From: Lachnospiraceae bacterium | Lineage (GTDB): Bacteria > Bacillota > Clostridia > Lachnospirales > Lachnospiraceae | NCBI GenBank assembly: GCA_017442865.1 | Contig: JAFRXK010000017.1 | Span: 30,314 to 94,313, forward strand | DNA length: 64,000 bases | Direction of reading: 5' to 3' | In this document: positions 44,097-53,548 of the stretch, piece by piece | How positions within the stretch are numbered: the stretch's first letter is position 1 | How the letters are laid out: each line of letters begins with the position of its first letter | Program-made: the position numbers and the translations under genes | The notes under the pieces: generated by a model | Seen by the model: only the letters and a program-made list of their open reading frames with translations | The model's database searches: none | What the model was told of the DNA's origin: nothing

Positions 44097-44687
44097 ATGG
44101 AACCTAGAATTGCGAAAATCACAAGGAAAACCAAAGAGACAGATATTAAATTAGAGCTTAATTTAGATGGTTCCGGTAAAGCCGAAGTTTCTACCGGCAT
44201 AGGCTTCTTTGACCATATGCTTAATAGCTTTGCAAAGCACGGCTTCTTTGACCTTAAATTGACCGTTAAGGGCGATTTAGAGGTCGATACACATCACACT
44301 ATAGAAGACACCGGAATAGCTCTTGGAGCGGCAATTATGAAGGCAGTAGGCGACAAGGCGGGCATAAAGCGCTACGCTTCAAATATCATGCCCATGGACG
44401 AATCGCTCGTGCTTTGCGCTCTGGATTTATCTGGCCGCCCGTATCTGGTGCTTGACGCTGAATTTAAGGCAGAGCGCGTGGGGCAGTTTGAGACCGAGAT
44501 GGTAAAGGAATTCTTCTATGCAGTTTCATATGCAGCAATGATGAACCTTCACATAAAGGAAATACACGGCGACAATACACACCATGTAATTGAGGCAATG
44601 TTCAAAGCATTTGCAAGAGCACTTGATGAGGCTACAGCCTATGATAACAGGATAAACGGAGTGCTGTCGACGAAGGGAAGTTTGTGA
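44097..44687 (+). CDS. hisB: Imidazoleglycerol-phosphate dehydratase
   Basis: A 196-residue stand-alone dehydratase (no HisN phosphatase fusion). The manganese-binding repeats are GFFDHMLNSFAKHG with DTHHTIEDTGIALG and NLHIKEIHGDNTHHVIEAMFKA. It catalyses the sixth step of histidine synthesis. Ribosome site GGAGG precedes the start. Confidence 0.96.
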   Translation: MEPRIAKITRKTKETDIKLELNLDGSGKAEVSTGIGFFDHMLNSFAKHGFFDLKLTVKGDLEVDTHHTIEDTGIALGAAIMKAVGDKAGIKRYASNIMPMDESLVLCALDLSGRPYLVLDAEFKAERVGQFETEMVKEFFYAVSYAAMMNLHIKEIHGDNTHHVIEAMFKAFARALDEATAYDNRINGVLSTKGSL

Positions 44688-44711
44688 TTTTTTTAAAAGT
44701 TTAAATTGATA

Positions 44712-44740
44712 TTGAAGTTAGCGGTGTTATTTGTTATTAT
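44712..44740 (+). promoter_or_regulatory. Own promoter of HTH orphan in his cluster
   Basis: TTGAAG (44712-44717), 17 bases, TATTAT (44735-44740) with upstream TGT resembling an extended -10. Confidence 0.55.
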
Positions 44741-44777
44741 ATTGCCACGCAATGCGTAAAAAGTGAGGTGATATAAT

Positions 44778-45539
44778 ATGAAAAATACAAATACCGATTT
44801 AGAAAATCAAATATTTGAATTAACAAGCTTAAGAAATTGTACAGGGCTAAATAGAACAGCCTTTGCAAAAATGTTTGGAATTCCGATTCGAACAGTAGAA
44901 GATTGGGAATCAGGGCGTAGAAAAATGCCTAATTATTTATTGCGACTTATAGCATACAGAATAAATATCGAAAAAATATTTCAAGAAAGAAATAATATTT
45001 TTGTAAATGAGGATAACTCTCAAAAAGTTAGCATCATTACTGATGAAAATGGAAAAAGCATTGTCATTATTAATGATATACGTTTTAAATCAAGGCGTAA
45101 TATCGATTGGAATGAAATAGAAGATTATTTAAAAGAATATATAGGTAAATGCTATGAGATAGCCGAAACTGCCGAGAAGATATATATAGGTTCAGATTTT
45201 CCAGATGAATTTGCTCATTCAATTGACACAAAAAAGCTTAAAGGGGCGAATATAAAAGCAAAAGCTAATATTTCTCCTGTTGTAGGTGGGTTAATTCAAA
45301 TTGCTACAAATAAAGCAGAGTACCAAGATATTAATGGAAAACATAAATCAAAAGCCAAACTAGGCTGGTATAGATATGATACACGTTTTGGAATTCCAGC
45401 TTACAATGATAATGGAGAACTAGAACGATATAATATATTTTCTGCTAGAATGTTAGTCAGATGCGATGCAAACGGGAAATTATATCTTTATGATTTTGTA
45501 AGAACAAAAAAAGAAACGAGCAGGCCGCTTGAGCAATAG
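44778..45539 (+). CDS. HTH protein with phage-like C-terminal domain, inserted in his cluster
   Basis: A 253-residue protein. Residues 15-60 form an XRE-like HTH (LNRTAFAKMFGIPIRTVEDW). Residues about 110-250 carry a domain ending GWYRYDTRFGIP, SARMLVRCDANGKLYLYDFV, which reminds me of LPD3-type domains on phage and mobile polyproteins; I am not sure of this. It has its own promoter, and a stem of AAGAAACGA (45511-45519) with TCGTTTCTT (45557-45565) at its end. The gene is AT-rich compared with hisB and hisIE, suggesting later insertion. Confidence 0.7.
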   Translation: MKNTNTDLENQIFELTSLRNCTGLNRTAFAKMFGIPIRTVEDWESGRRKMPNYLLRLIAYRINIEKIFQERNNIFVNEDNSQKVSIITDENGKSIVIINDIRFKSRRNIDWNEIEDYLKEYIGKCYEIAETAEKIYIGSDFPDEFAHSIDTKKLKGANIKAKANISPVVGGLIQIATNKAEYQDINGKHKSKAKLGWYRYDTRFGIPAYNDNGELERYNIFSARMLVRCDANGKLYLYDFVRTKKETSRPLEQ

Positions 45540-45620
45540 CTGTACGGTAGTAAACTTCGTTTCTTGTATAGTTATAATATATAATTATATGTTTTTTGTC
45601 AATATAATATTTATATAAAA

Positions 45621-45648
45621 TTGATTTTATTTTCAAGCCTACTATATA
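45621..45648 (+). promoter_or_regulatory. Possible promoter of hisIE
   Basis: TTGATT (45621-45626), 16 bases, TATATA (45643-45648). It would keep hisIE expressed behind the inserted gene. Confidence 0.4.
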
Positions 45649-45696
45649 GATAAAAATTCACTGGATAATTATAAAAAATAAAAAAGGAGTACAAAA

Positions 45697-46959
45697 ATGT
45701 CTGATTACAAGAAGATAATAGCATGTTTTGAAATAAAGGATGGAGCAGCGGTTGTAGAAAAAAAGCACGGCAGCTTTACTTATGATGCCGTAGAGCTTGC
45801 AAAAGCATATGACAACAGCGGAATTGACAAGATGATGATTTTCGAACGTTCAGAAAATGACGCAGAGCATGAAAGAAATATAGGCATTATAAAGGACATT
45901 ACCAGGTCTGTTGACTGTCCTGTGCTTTTAGGCGGCAATATTAAGAGACTTGAGGATGTTAAGAAATACCTTTATGCTGGCGCAAAATATGTTGTATATG
46001 ATGTAAGCTGTGATGCTCAGGCAGCACTTATTAAAGAAGGCACAGACCGATTTGGAAAGGACACGGCGGTTGTCTATATTAATGATCCGGCAAAGCTTGC
46101 ATGCGTGGAGCAATATATAAATGACGGTGCTTCGATTATTTATAATGACACAGATGATGCGGTAAATGCTCCTTATATGATAAACTGCTGCCCGAAAAAC
46201 GCCGAGAAAATGGCGGAAGCATTTTCTGACGAAAACTGCAGGGCCGCGGTAGTAAAGCTTAAGCTTGAAGATGTAGCTGCGGTATTTGAGACGAAAAGAG
46301 CACTCAAAGAAGCTAAAATCGCTGTAAATACATTTGAATCAAGCGTTGCGTGGGCAGACTTTAAGTTAAACAGCGACGGGCTCATCCCTGTAATCGTGCA
46401 GGATTACAAGACCCTTGAAGTGCTTATGATGGCTTATATGAACGAGGAAGCATTTAATAATACGCTTGCGACCGGAAGAATGACTTATTACAGCCGCAGC
46501 CGCCAGTCCCAGTGGGTCAAGGGCGAGACCTCAGGACATTTCCAGTATGTAAAATCGCTTGACATTGACTGCGATAACGATACAATTCTCGCGAAGGTTT
46601 CACAGGTCGGCGCAGCCTGCCACACCGGCAACAGAAGCTGCTTCTTCACAAACCTTGCAAAGAAGGAGTATGACGAGACAAATCCTCTGATGGTATTTGA
46701 AGACGTCTACAATGTCATTATGGACAGAAAGCTCCACCCGAAGGAAGGCTCATATACAAACTATCTTTTTGACAAGGGCATTGACAAGATATTAAAAAAG
46801 GTCGGTGAAGAGGCAACCGAAATAGTAATCGCCGCAAAGAATCCAGACCCTGAGGAAATAAAATACGAGATATCAGACTTCCTCTATCATGTAATGGTGC
46901 TCATGGCGCTAAAGGGCGTGACATGGGAGGATATAACCAAGGAGCTGGCAAACCGGTAA
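45697..46959 (+). CDS. hisI: HisIE with N-terminal HisF-like domain
   Basis: A 420-residue fusion. Residues about 1-210 resemble a HisA/HisF half ([36 protein letters not shown]), but the catalytic Asp of HisF (LDVKDG) is Glu here and the second half is degraded, so cyclase activity is unlikely. Residues about 218-325 are HisI (phosphoribosyl-AMP cyclohydrolase: [26 protein letters not shown]), and about 330-420 HisE (phosphoribosyl-ATP pyrophosphatase: [15 protein letters not shown]). Ordinary HisIE is close to 200 residues. hisA, hisF, hisH and hisC are not in this window. Confidence 0.93.
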   Translation: MSDYKKIIACFEIKDGAAVVEKKHGSFTYDAVELAKAYDNSGIDKMMIFERSENDAEHERNIGIIKDITRSVDCPVLLGGNIKRLEDVKKYLYAGAKYVVYDVSCDAQAALIKEGTDRFGKDTAVVYINDPAKLACVEQYINDGASIIYNDTDDAVNAPYMINCCPKNAEKMAEAFSDENCRAAVVKLKLEDVAAVFETKRALKEAKIAVNTFESSVAWADFKLNSDGLIPVIVQDYKTLEVLMMAYMNEEAFNNTLATGRMTYYSRSRQSQWVKGETSGHFQYVKSLDIDCDNDTILAKVSQVGAACHTGNRSCFFTNLAKKEYDETNPLMVFEDVYNVIMDRKLHPKEGSYTNYLFDKGIDKILKKVGEEATEIVIAAKNPDPEEIKYEISDFLYHVMVLMALKGVTWEDITKELANR

Positions 46960-47033
46960 TTAGTCAGAAGCTTACAGTCTAATGAAAATTCGTTTTCTTT
47001 ATGATGGTTTTTGTGTTTTGAGGTATAAATGAT

Positions 47034-47642
47034 ATGACAGATTTTACAGAAGTTAAAGCAAATTTAGAGCAGCTCGGATACAAGGTATCATGCTTTGATA
47101 CCGCAAAGGAAGCCTGTGACTATCTGAATTCTGAAATCGATAATAAGAGCGTCGGCTTCGGCGGTTCTGTAACTATCGATAAAATGGGACTTTATGAAGC
47201 ACTTGAGACCCACAATAAATTAAGCTGGCATTGGCGTATTCCTGAGGGTAAGAGTGCTTATGATGTACGCAAAGAAGCCCGCGACGCAGATATCTACATT
47301 TCTTCAGTCAATGGCATTGCGGTTAGCGGTGAGATAATAAACATTGACGGCAATTGCAATCGAGTGGCTGAAATATTCTACGGACACAAAAAAGTGTACC
47401 TTATAGCTGGTGAAAATAAGCTTGCTAAAGATTATGAAAGCGCATTGTACCGTGCGAGAAATATTGCGGCGCCGTTAAATGCTAAAAGGCTGAACAGAAA
47501 GACTCCGTGTGCCATAAAGGGAGACCGTTGTTATAACTGCAATAGCCCAGAAAGAATATGCAAGGGATTATCAGTGTTGTGGCAGAAGCCTTCTTCAGCA
47601 GAATTTGAGATTGTGCTTATTCATGAGGAATTAGGATATTAA
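47034..47642 (+). CDS. LUD-domain protein (LutC/YkgG-like)
   Basis: A 202-residue LUD (formerly DUF162) protein, the fold of LutC in lactate oxidation. GFGGSVTIDKMGLYEAL, ADIYISSVNGIAVSGEI and NCNRVAEIFYGHKKVYLIAG are the family blocks, and CAIKGDRCYNCNSPERIC adds a Cys cluster typical of the stand-alone clostridial forms. lutA and lutB are not nearby, so the role is open. Confidence 0.88.
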   Translation: MTDFTEVKANLEQLGYKVSCFDTAKEACDYLNSEIDNKSVGFGGSVTIDKMGLYEALETHNKLSWHWRIPEGKSAYDVRKEARDADIYISSVNGIAVSGEIINIDGNCNRVAEIFYGHKKVYLIAGENKLAKDYESALYRARNIAAPLNAKRLNRKTPCAIKGDRCYNCNSPERICKGLSVLWQKPSSAEFEIVLIHEELGY

Positions 47643-47677
47643 ATAATTATATAAATTTTTCAGATATGTAAATATGA

Positions 47678-47715
47678 TGTGCGGTGGGATAGAAATGTTC
47701 CGCCGCTTTTTTATT
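47678..47715 (+). terminator. Terminator after LUD gene
   Basis: GCGGTGGGA near 47680 pairs imperfectly with TTCCGCCGC near 47699, followed by TTTTTTAT. Confidence 0.55.
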
Positions 47716-47738
47716 TGTGTCTAGCATTACACGCAATA

Positions 47739-48002
47739 TTAATCCCCCCTTATTTCTTTACGAATTTCTTTCATATAATCCTGCATAGCAGCCTCATTTT
47801 CAAATCCTGCTTTTTCAGCCGTACCTTTAAAAGCTTCCGAAACACGATTAAACGCAAGCATAGCTGAATTTGATTCATTTTTACGACATCTTTTTATTTC
47901 AGAAATCGCCTCAGAAAATTCCTGAACTTTCTTTTCTTTAATATCGTCAAGTCCTTCCTGAATTAGTTCACGTAATTCATCACAAGATTTAATGATTGAC
48001 AT
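47739..48002 (-). CDS. Small helical protein, unknown
   Basis: An 87-residue protein predicted to be all helical and highly charged (DELRELIQEGLDDIKEKKVQ, IRKEIRGD). No family recognised and no partner gene on either side. ATG 48002 has AGGAGG 8 bases upstream, a strong reason to regard it as a real gene. An antitoxin-like or adaptor role would be speculation. Confidence 0.65.
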   Translation of the reverse strand: MSIIKSCDELRELIQEGLDDIKEKKVQEFSEAISEIKRCRKNESNSAMLAFNRVSEAFKGTAEKAGFENEAAMQDYMKEIRKEIRGD

Positions 48003-48201
48003 AAGCAAAACCTCCTTGAATTTATATTAAAACTATAACTTAAATTTTCAATTCAATCAACAAGTAACTTATTAAACATTTTCTGAAATAATACTTTAAC
48101 GTTGGCAAACAATAATCTAAAAGTGTTATTGAAGAAGCCTGCCGGATTTGTTATTATATAAATGACGGCTTTATAAATTTTTATAATAGGAGAGCACATT
48201 T

Positions 48202-49050
48202 ATGGTTAGAAATATAAAGCGAATTGTTTTATGCGTGATAGCGGGTATTATCATCGCAGTTAATCTTAAGACCTTTGTATATACCGGTGGACTGCTGCCG
48301 GGAGGATTTGCGGGCGTAACTTTGCTGCTGCAAAACATTTCGGAGAAAATGTTTGGAGTGACGATACCTTATGGTCCGGTTTATATTTTGATGAACCTTG
48401 TGCCTATTATAATCAGTTACAAAAAGATTGGTAAACGATTTACGATATATTCATGCATTACAATCGTGATTGTGGCAGTGCTGACAGATATGATTCCGTC
48501 ATACATCATTACCTATGATGTGCTGCTTATAAGCGTGTTCGGCGGTATTATCAACGGTTTTGCAATTGCACTCTGTCTGCTTGCCGGAGCGACCAGCGGC
48601 GGAACTGATTTTATTGCGATATACATTTCAGAGAAGTTCAAGGTCGATGCGTGGAATTATATTTTGATTTTTAATGCAGTTATCCTTGTGTTTGACGGTT
48701 TTTTGTTCGGCTGGGACTATGCTTTGTATTCAATAATATTCCAGTTCGTAACAACTCAGGTTATAAACACTGTGTACAAGCGTTATAAGAAAAACACATT
48801 ATTTGTTGTTACCGACAATCCGCAAAAAATCATAGAAATCATCAACAAAGAAACTATGCACGGCGCAACGAAGATGGATGTCCTTGGCACTTATAAGGAC
48901 ACGCCAAGGACTATGATTTATTCTGTTATAAACGCGGAGGAGCTTAGGAAGGTGCTTAAGGACATTGAAAAGGCAGAGCCTGAGGCGTTTGTAAATGTCA
49001 TGCGTACAGACCAGCTTATAGGAAGATTTTATATGCGTCCGAAGGATTGA
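48202..49050 (+). CDS. YitT family membrane protein
   Basis: A 282-residue protein with five to six hydrophobic segments in the first 190 residues (GLLPGGFAGVTLLLQNI and GATSGGTDFIAIYISEKF are typical) and a C-terminal DUF2179 domain (LFVVTDNPQKIIEIINKETM). The function is not established. The end of the gene, encoding RPKD-stop, is part of a 31-bp tandem repeat that goes on past the stop codon. Confidence 0.9.
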   Translation: MVRNIKRIVLCVIAGIIIAVNLKTFVYTGGLLPGGFAGVTLLLQNISEKMFGVTIPYGPVYILMNLVPIIISYKKIGKRFTIYSCITIVIVAVLTDMIPSYIITYDVLLISVFGGIINGFAIALCLLAGATSGGTDFIAIYISEKFKVDAWNYILIFNAVILVFDGFLFGWDYALYSIIFQFVTTQVINTVYKRYKKNTLFVVTDNPQKIIEIINKETMHGATKMDVLGTYKDTPRTMIYSVINAEELRKVLKDIEKAEPEAFVNVMRTDQLIGRFYMRPKD

Positions 49051-49124
49051 CGATGCAATATTTTTGCGTCTGAAGGGTTGGCAGAACAATATTTTTGCGT
49101 CCGAAGGATTGAAAGAACAATATT
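49035..49124. repeat. 31-bp tandem repeat over the yitT stop codon
   Basis: Three copies: 49035-49065 (contains the last four codons and the stop), 49066-49096 and 49097-49124, reading GCGTCCGAAGGATTG then about CAATATTTTT, with a few substitutions. The second and third copies lie outside the gene. Confidence 0.9.
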
Positions 49125-49159
49125 AACACGCCGAGGATTAATGTGGCGGGACGGAGATT

Positions 49160-51034
49160 ATGATGAGAAAACTTGCATTATCCGATGAGATATTATTAAC
49201 GATAGAAAAGCCTGTAAGATATATTGGCAATGAAGTGAACAGCGTGACAAAGGATTTATCAAAGATAGATATCCGCTTTGCCATGTGTTTTCCTGATGTC
49301 TATGAGATAGGTATGTCGCATCTTGGAATTCAGATATTATATGATATGTTTAATAAGCGTGAGGATGTTTACTGCGAGAGAGTATATTCGCCGTGGGTGG
49401 ACCTTGATAAAATTATGCGTAAGCAGAACATTCCGCTGTTTGCCGTTGAATCACAGGACCCGGTAAAATGCTTTGATTTTCTGGGCATTACGCTTCAGTA
49501 TGAGATGTGTTATACAAATATTCTGCAGATTTTAGAGCTTTCGCAGATTCCGATATGGTCGAAGGACAGGACAAATGAAGACCCGATTGTAATAGGCGGC
49601 GGACCTTGTGTATATAATCCTGAGCCGATAGCAGACTTCTTTGACATGTTTTATATGGGTGAGGGAGAGACAAGGTATTATGAGCTTTTAGACCTTTATA
49701 AGGAGTGTAAGAAGAATGGCTTTGACCGTCATGAATTCTTAGAGCTGGCAGCTGAAATACCGGGAATCTATGTGCCTGCATTTTATGATGTTGAATACAA
49801 TGAAGATGGTACGATTAAGGCAATGACGCCGAACAATCCACATGCGCCGAAGACTGTACGCAAGGAAATACTTCTTGACATGGACACAGAGCTTTATCCT
49901 GACAAGCCTGTAGTTCCGTTTATTAAGGTTACTCAGGACAGGGTGGTGCTTGAAATTCAGCGCGGCTGCATAAGAGGCTGCCGCTTCTGTCAGGCAGGGC
50001 AGGTGTACAGACCTGTGCGTGAAAGAAGCTTAGAGTATCTTAAGGAAACTGCCAAGAAGATGCTTGAGAGCACCGGACATGAGGAGATTTCATTAAGCTC
50101 GCTTAGCTCAAGTGATTATTCGAACCTTAAGGGAATTGTTGAATATCTGATAGATGAATTTAACGGCAAGGGCATTAACATATCACTTCCTTCGCTTAGA
50201 ATAGATGCTTTTTCACTGGATGTCATGAGCAAGGTGCAGGACATAAAAAAGAGCAGTCTTACATTTGCACCTGAGGCAGGCTCGCAGAGAATGCGTGATG
50301 TAATCAATAAGGGACTCACTGAGGAAATTATCCTTAAGGGCGCTGCAGAGGCATTTCACGGCGGCTGGAATAAGGTGAAGCTTTATTTTATGCTCGGACT
50401 GCCGGGAGAGAAAGAAGAGGACATAAAGGGCATTGCTGAGCTTTCAAATGCTGTTGCAAAGACTTATTATGCAGAGATTCCGAAGGAGAAGCGAAACGGA
50501 CGCGTTATGGTAACGGCGAGCACATCCTTCTTTGTGCCAAAGCCTTTTACGCCGCTTCAGTGGGCGTCAATGTTTACGAAGGAGGACTATCTTGGCAAGG
50601 CCCGTATTGTAAATCAGACTATGAAGGAGCAGCTAAATCACAAGAGTCTCAAATACAACTGGCATGAGGCGGATGTAACAGTGCTTGAGGGCGTATTTGC
50701 ACGAGGCGACAGGAAAATTGCACAGGTGATTTATACTGCATACCAGGAATTTGGCTGTGTATATGATGCGTGGTCGGATTTCTTTGATAATGATAAGTGG
50801 CTTGCTGCATTTGACAAATGCGGTATTGACATAGAGTTCTATACACTAAGGGAGCGCTCGCTTGACGAGGTATTTCCTTGGGATTTTATTGATGTGGGCG
50901 TGACAAAGGATTTCCTGAAGCGTGAGTGGAACAAAGCGATGAACGGTATCGTATCGCCAAACTGCCGCGAGAAGTGCCAGGGCTGCGGAGCAATGACTTT
51001 TGGTGGAGGTGTGTGTTATGAAAATAAGAATTAA
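49160..51034 (+). CDS. B12-binding/radical SAM protein, TIGR03960 type
   Basis: A 624-residue protein. The N-terminal part is a B12-binding-like domain (RFAMCFPDVYEIGMSHLGIQ, VIGGGPCVYNPEPIADFFD); the radical SAM motif is CIRGCRFCQAG (CxxxCxxC); SLRIDAFSLDVM and SLTFAPEAGSQRMRDVINKG follow, with Cys in NCREKCQGCG near the end. The family is always next to the TIGR03936 gene and just upstream of RNase G and rplU; its reaction is not known. Confidence 0.93.
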   Translation: MMRKLALSDEILLTIEKPVRYIGNEVNSVTKDLSKIDIRFAMCFPDVYEIGMSHLGIQILYDMFNKREDVYCERVYSPWVDLDKIMRKQNIPLFAVESQDPVKCFDFLGITLQYEMCYTNILQILELSQIPIWSKDRTNEDPIVIGGGPCVYNPEPIADFFDMFYMGEGETRYYELLDLYKECKKNGFDRHEFLELAAEIPGIYVPAFYDVEYNEDGTIKAMTPNNPHAPKTVRKEILLDMDTELYPDKPVVPFIKVTQDRVVLEIQRGCIRGCRFCQAGQVYRPVRERSLEYLKETAKKMLESTGHEEISLSSLSSSDYSNLKGIVEYLIDEFNGKGINISLPSLRIDAFSLDVMSKVQDIKKSSLTFAPEAGSQRMRDVINKGLTEEIILKGAAEAFHGGWNKVKLYFMLGLPGEKEEDIKGIAELSNAVAKTYYAEIPKEKRNGRVMVTASTSFFVPKPFTPLQWASMFTKEDYLGKARIVNQTMKEQLNHKSLKYNWHEADVTVLEGVFARGDRKIAQVIYTAYQEFGCVYDAWSDFFDNDKWLAAFDKCGIDIEFYTLRERSLDEVFPWDFIDVGVTKDFLKREWNKAMNGIVSPNCREKCQGCGAMTFGGGVCYENKN

Positions 51035-51728
51035 GTTTTCAAAGACAGGCTGTGTTAAGTTTATGGGACACCTTGACGTAATGCATTACTTCCAGAAAGC
51101 AATGCGCAGGGCAAAAGTAGATATAAAATATTCTGAGGGCTACAGTCCTCACCAGATTATGTCTTTTGCCTCGCCTTTAAGCCTCGGACATACCACAAGC
51201 GGAGATTATTTTGATATAGAAGTGCATTCGACAGGTACATCAGACGAGATGATAAAAAGACTCAATGATGTGATGGTTGAAGGCTTTGAGGTTTTAAGCT
51301 ACCGTAAGCTTCCTGACGACAGTAAGGCGGCAATGTCGTTAGTTGCTGCCTGTGATTATGAGGTTAGCTTCAGGGAAGGCTATGAGCCGGCTGATTTTGA
51401 AGCATTTAAAAAAGATTTTACATTGTTTTTGTCACAGAGCGAGATAAATGTAGTCAAGCAGACTAAAAAAAGCGAAAGACTTGTTGATATAAAGCCTCTG
51501 ATTTATAAATTTAATATCAAAGATAAGACTATTTTTATGCAGCTTGCATCAGGCAGCATTGAGAATCTAAAACCAGAGCTGGTGGTTAAGGCATTTTTTG
51601 ATTACAAGCAGTCAGAGCTTTCACAATTTGCGCTTCTTATACACAGAACGCAGATGTACGCCGATGCCGGTGATGAAGAACACAGGGTATTGATAGCCTT
51701 AGAGGACCTTGGAGAGGATATCTTATAA
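51018..51728 (+). CDS. Radical SAM-linked protein, TIGR03936/DUF2344
   Basis: A 236-residue protein of the DUF2344 family. KFSKTGCVKFMGHLDVMHYF and YSEGYSPHQIMSFASPLSLG are hallmarks. The start ATG 51018 follows GGAGGTG and lies 17 bases inside the preceding radical SAM gene, so the two are translationally coupled, and in some species they are one protein. It likely assists that enzyme (inference). Confidence 0.9.
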   Translation: MKIRIKFSKTGCVKFMGHLDVMHYFQKAMRRAKVDIKYSEGYSPHQIMSFASPLSLGHTTSGDYFDIEVHSTGTSDEMIKRLNDVMVEGFEVLSYRKLPDDSKAAMSLVAACDYEVSFREGYEPADFEAFKKDFTLFLSQSEINVVKQTKKSERLVDIKPLIYKFNIKDKTIFMQLASGSIENLKPELVVKAFFDYKQSELSQFALLIHRTQMYADAGDEEHRVLIALEDLGEDIL

Positions 51729-51730
51729 GC

Positions 51731-51795
51731 GTCATCTGTCGGATGATAAATATTTGGAGAGAATATATTATAAACATCATCTGTCGGGTGATAAA
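51731..51795. repeat. Direct repeat upstream of RNase G gene
   Basis: GTCATCTGTCGGATGATAAA at 51731-51750 recurs with one change at 51776-51795, period 45 bases. Each unit is partly palindromic (CATC...GATG). Confidence 0.75.
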
Positions 51796-51829
51796 ATTTC
51801 TGCAAAGCAAAGCCGAAAGGATTTTAATC

Positions 51830-53008
51830 ATGAACAAACGAATAATTACCGAATATCAGGAGCATATTATGACTGCCATAATGGAGGATGGCAGGATTAC
51901 AGAGCTTGATTTTGAAGACATGCAGCCGTCCATTCTTGGCTGTGTGTATGTAGGAAAGGTTAAAAATATTGTAGACAACATTGAGGCTGCTTTTGTGGAT
52001 ATCGGAGCAGCGGAGAACTGTTATTATTCTCTGAAGGAAAACCACACACATATATTTCTCAACCCCAAAAAAGATGACAGGCTTGTGGAGGGCGATGAAA
52101 TTCTTGTTCAGGTGAGCCGCGAAGCGGTCAAGACAAAGGCACCGCTTGTTACGTCCGCAATTAATTTTGCAGGAAAATACGCTGTTTTGGTATTGAACAG
52201 ACCCGGTATAGGATTTTCCTCAAAGATAAAAAACTTAGAGTTTAAAGAAGCAGTCAAAGAAGAGTTAAGCAATCTGCCGATAGAAGAGTACGGCGTTATA
52301 GTAAGAACAAATGCAGAGCATATATCGCCTGAAGAAGTTTCAGAGGAGGTTATGCAGCTTGTATTCTTAGCGGCAAGAATAACCGACAATGCAAAATTTT
52401 CTTCATGTTATTCTTGCGTATATTCGCCGATAAGACCTTATATAGCAAAGATTCGTGACAAAGCGGGCAGAGAAGAAGAAGAAATTGTGACCGATTCAGA
52501 GCTTGTGTATAATCAGATTATGGAGGAGTTCTGGGACAGCGACCAGATACTTGCCGGCCAAGTTAAGATGTATAACGATACATATCCTCTGATTAAATTA
52601 TACGGACTTGAGACAGTGCTTGAAAAGGCGCTTTCACGCAAGGTGTGGCTTAAATCCGGCGGTTATCTTTATATAGAGCCTACAGAGGCGTTGACCGTGA
52701 TAGATGTCAACACAGGTAAATTCATATCAGGAAAGGACAGCGAAAAAACATTTCTTAAAATTAATCTTGAGGCTGCCGAGGAAATAGCAGTGCAGATGAA
52801 GCTTCGCAACCTTTCGGGCATTATAATTATTGATTTTATTGATATGAATGATAAAGAAAATGTTGAGACGCTTGTAAGTGCTCTTAAAAATCACTTGAAG
52901 AATGATACCGTCAAGACGAACTTCATAGATATAACACCTCTCGGACTGGCGGAGATAACAAGACAGAAGATAAAGAAGCCTATATATGAGGTGCTAAAAA
53001 ATACGTAA
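51830..53008 (+). CDS. rng: Ribonuclease E/G family protein
   Basis: A 392-residue endoribonuclease. An S1-like domain (ILGCVYVGKVKNIVDNIEAAFVDIG) is followed by the RNase G core with VIVRTNAEH, TEALTVIDVNTGKF (catalytic Asp) and LSGIIIIDFIDM (second Asp). The C-terminal CPxCxG zinc link of RNase E is absent and the protein is about 90 residues shorter than E. coli RNase G. ATG 51830 follows AAAGGA. Genes before and after (TIGR03936, rplU) are its usual neighbours. Confidence 0.92.
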   Translation: MNKRIITEYQEHIMTAIMEDGRITELDFEDMQPSILGCVYVGKVKNIVDNIEAAFVDIGAAENCYYSLKENHTHIFLNPKKDDRLVEGDEILVQVSREAVKTKAPLVTSAINFAGKYAVLVLNRPGIGFSSKIKNLEFKEAVKEELSNLPIEEYGVIVRTNAEHISPEEVSEEVMQLVFLAARITDNAKFSSCYSCVYSPIRPYIAKIRDKAGREEEEIVTDSELVYNQIMEEFWDSDQILAGQVKMYNDTYPLIKLYGLETVLEKALSRKVWLKSGGYLYIEPTEALTVIDVNTGKFISGKDSEKTFLKINLEAAEEIAVQMKLRNLSGIIIIDFIDMNDKENVETLVSALKNHLKNDTVKTNFIDITPLGLAEITRQKIKKPIYEVLKNT

Positions 53009-53116
53009 GACAAGATATTCCTGCGTTCTTCCAAAATCAATTAGGCTTGAAAACTTAAAAGAAGTAATTATATATGGAGAGCATATTGATTTAAAACAAA
53101 AATCAAGAGATTTTAC

Positions 53117-53145
53117 TTGACAAACACATTGCAAAATGCTATTCT
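53117..53145 (+). promoter_or_regulatory. Promoter of rplU
   Basis: TTGACA (53117-53122), 17 bases, TATTCT (53140-53145). Confidence 0.7.
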
Positions 53146-53149
53146 CTAA

Positions 53150-53232
53150 GAGTATGTGCCGCACAATGAGGTTTTTAAATTCTGCTTAGGGCAGATACCG
53201 AAGTTGGCGAGTAATGATAAATAGGAGGTGCC
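53150..53232 (+). promoter_or_regulatory. Ribosomal L21 leader
   Basis: The 5' leader between promoter and rplU, with ATGTGCCGCACAATGAGG, GGGCAGATACCGAAGTTGGCG and the AGGAGGTGCC ribosome site, resembles the Firmicute L21 leader RNA, which is thought to mediate feedback by the ribosomal protein. Assigned by position and short motifs only. Confidence 0.6.
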
Positions 53233-53234
53233 AT

Positions 53235-53543
53235 ATGTACGCGATTATTGCAACAGGCGGAAAGCAGTATAAGGTTTCTGAGGGCGATATCATCAGAGTT
53301 GAGAAGCTTGATGTTGAAGCTGGACAGACTTATACATTCGACCAGGTTTTAGCTGTAAGCGACGGTGAGCTTAAGGTAGGAACACCTACAGTAGCAGGCG
53401 CTAAGGTTACAGCTTCAGTTGTTGGCGAAGGCAAGGCTAAAAAGGTTATCGTTTACAAGTATAAGAGAAAGACCGGATATCACAAGAAGAATGGTCACAG
53501 ACAGACTTATACAGAACTTAAGATTGAATCAATCACTGCATAA
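53235..53543 (+). CDS. rplU: Ribosomal protein L21
   Basis: A 102-residue L21: [20 protein letters not shown] at the start, [14 protein letters not shown] near the end. ATG 53235 follows AGGAGG; a frame extension upstream lies in the leader. The order rplU-prp-rpmA is standard in Firmicutes. Confidence 0.97.
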   Translation: MYAIIATGGKQYKVSEGDIIRVEKLDVEAGQTYTFDQVLAVSDGELKVGTPTVAGAKVTASVVGEGKAKKVIVYKYKRKTGYHKKNGHRQTYTELKIESITA

Positions 53544-53548
53544 ACGTT

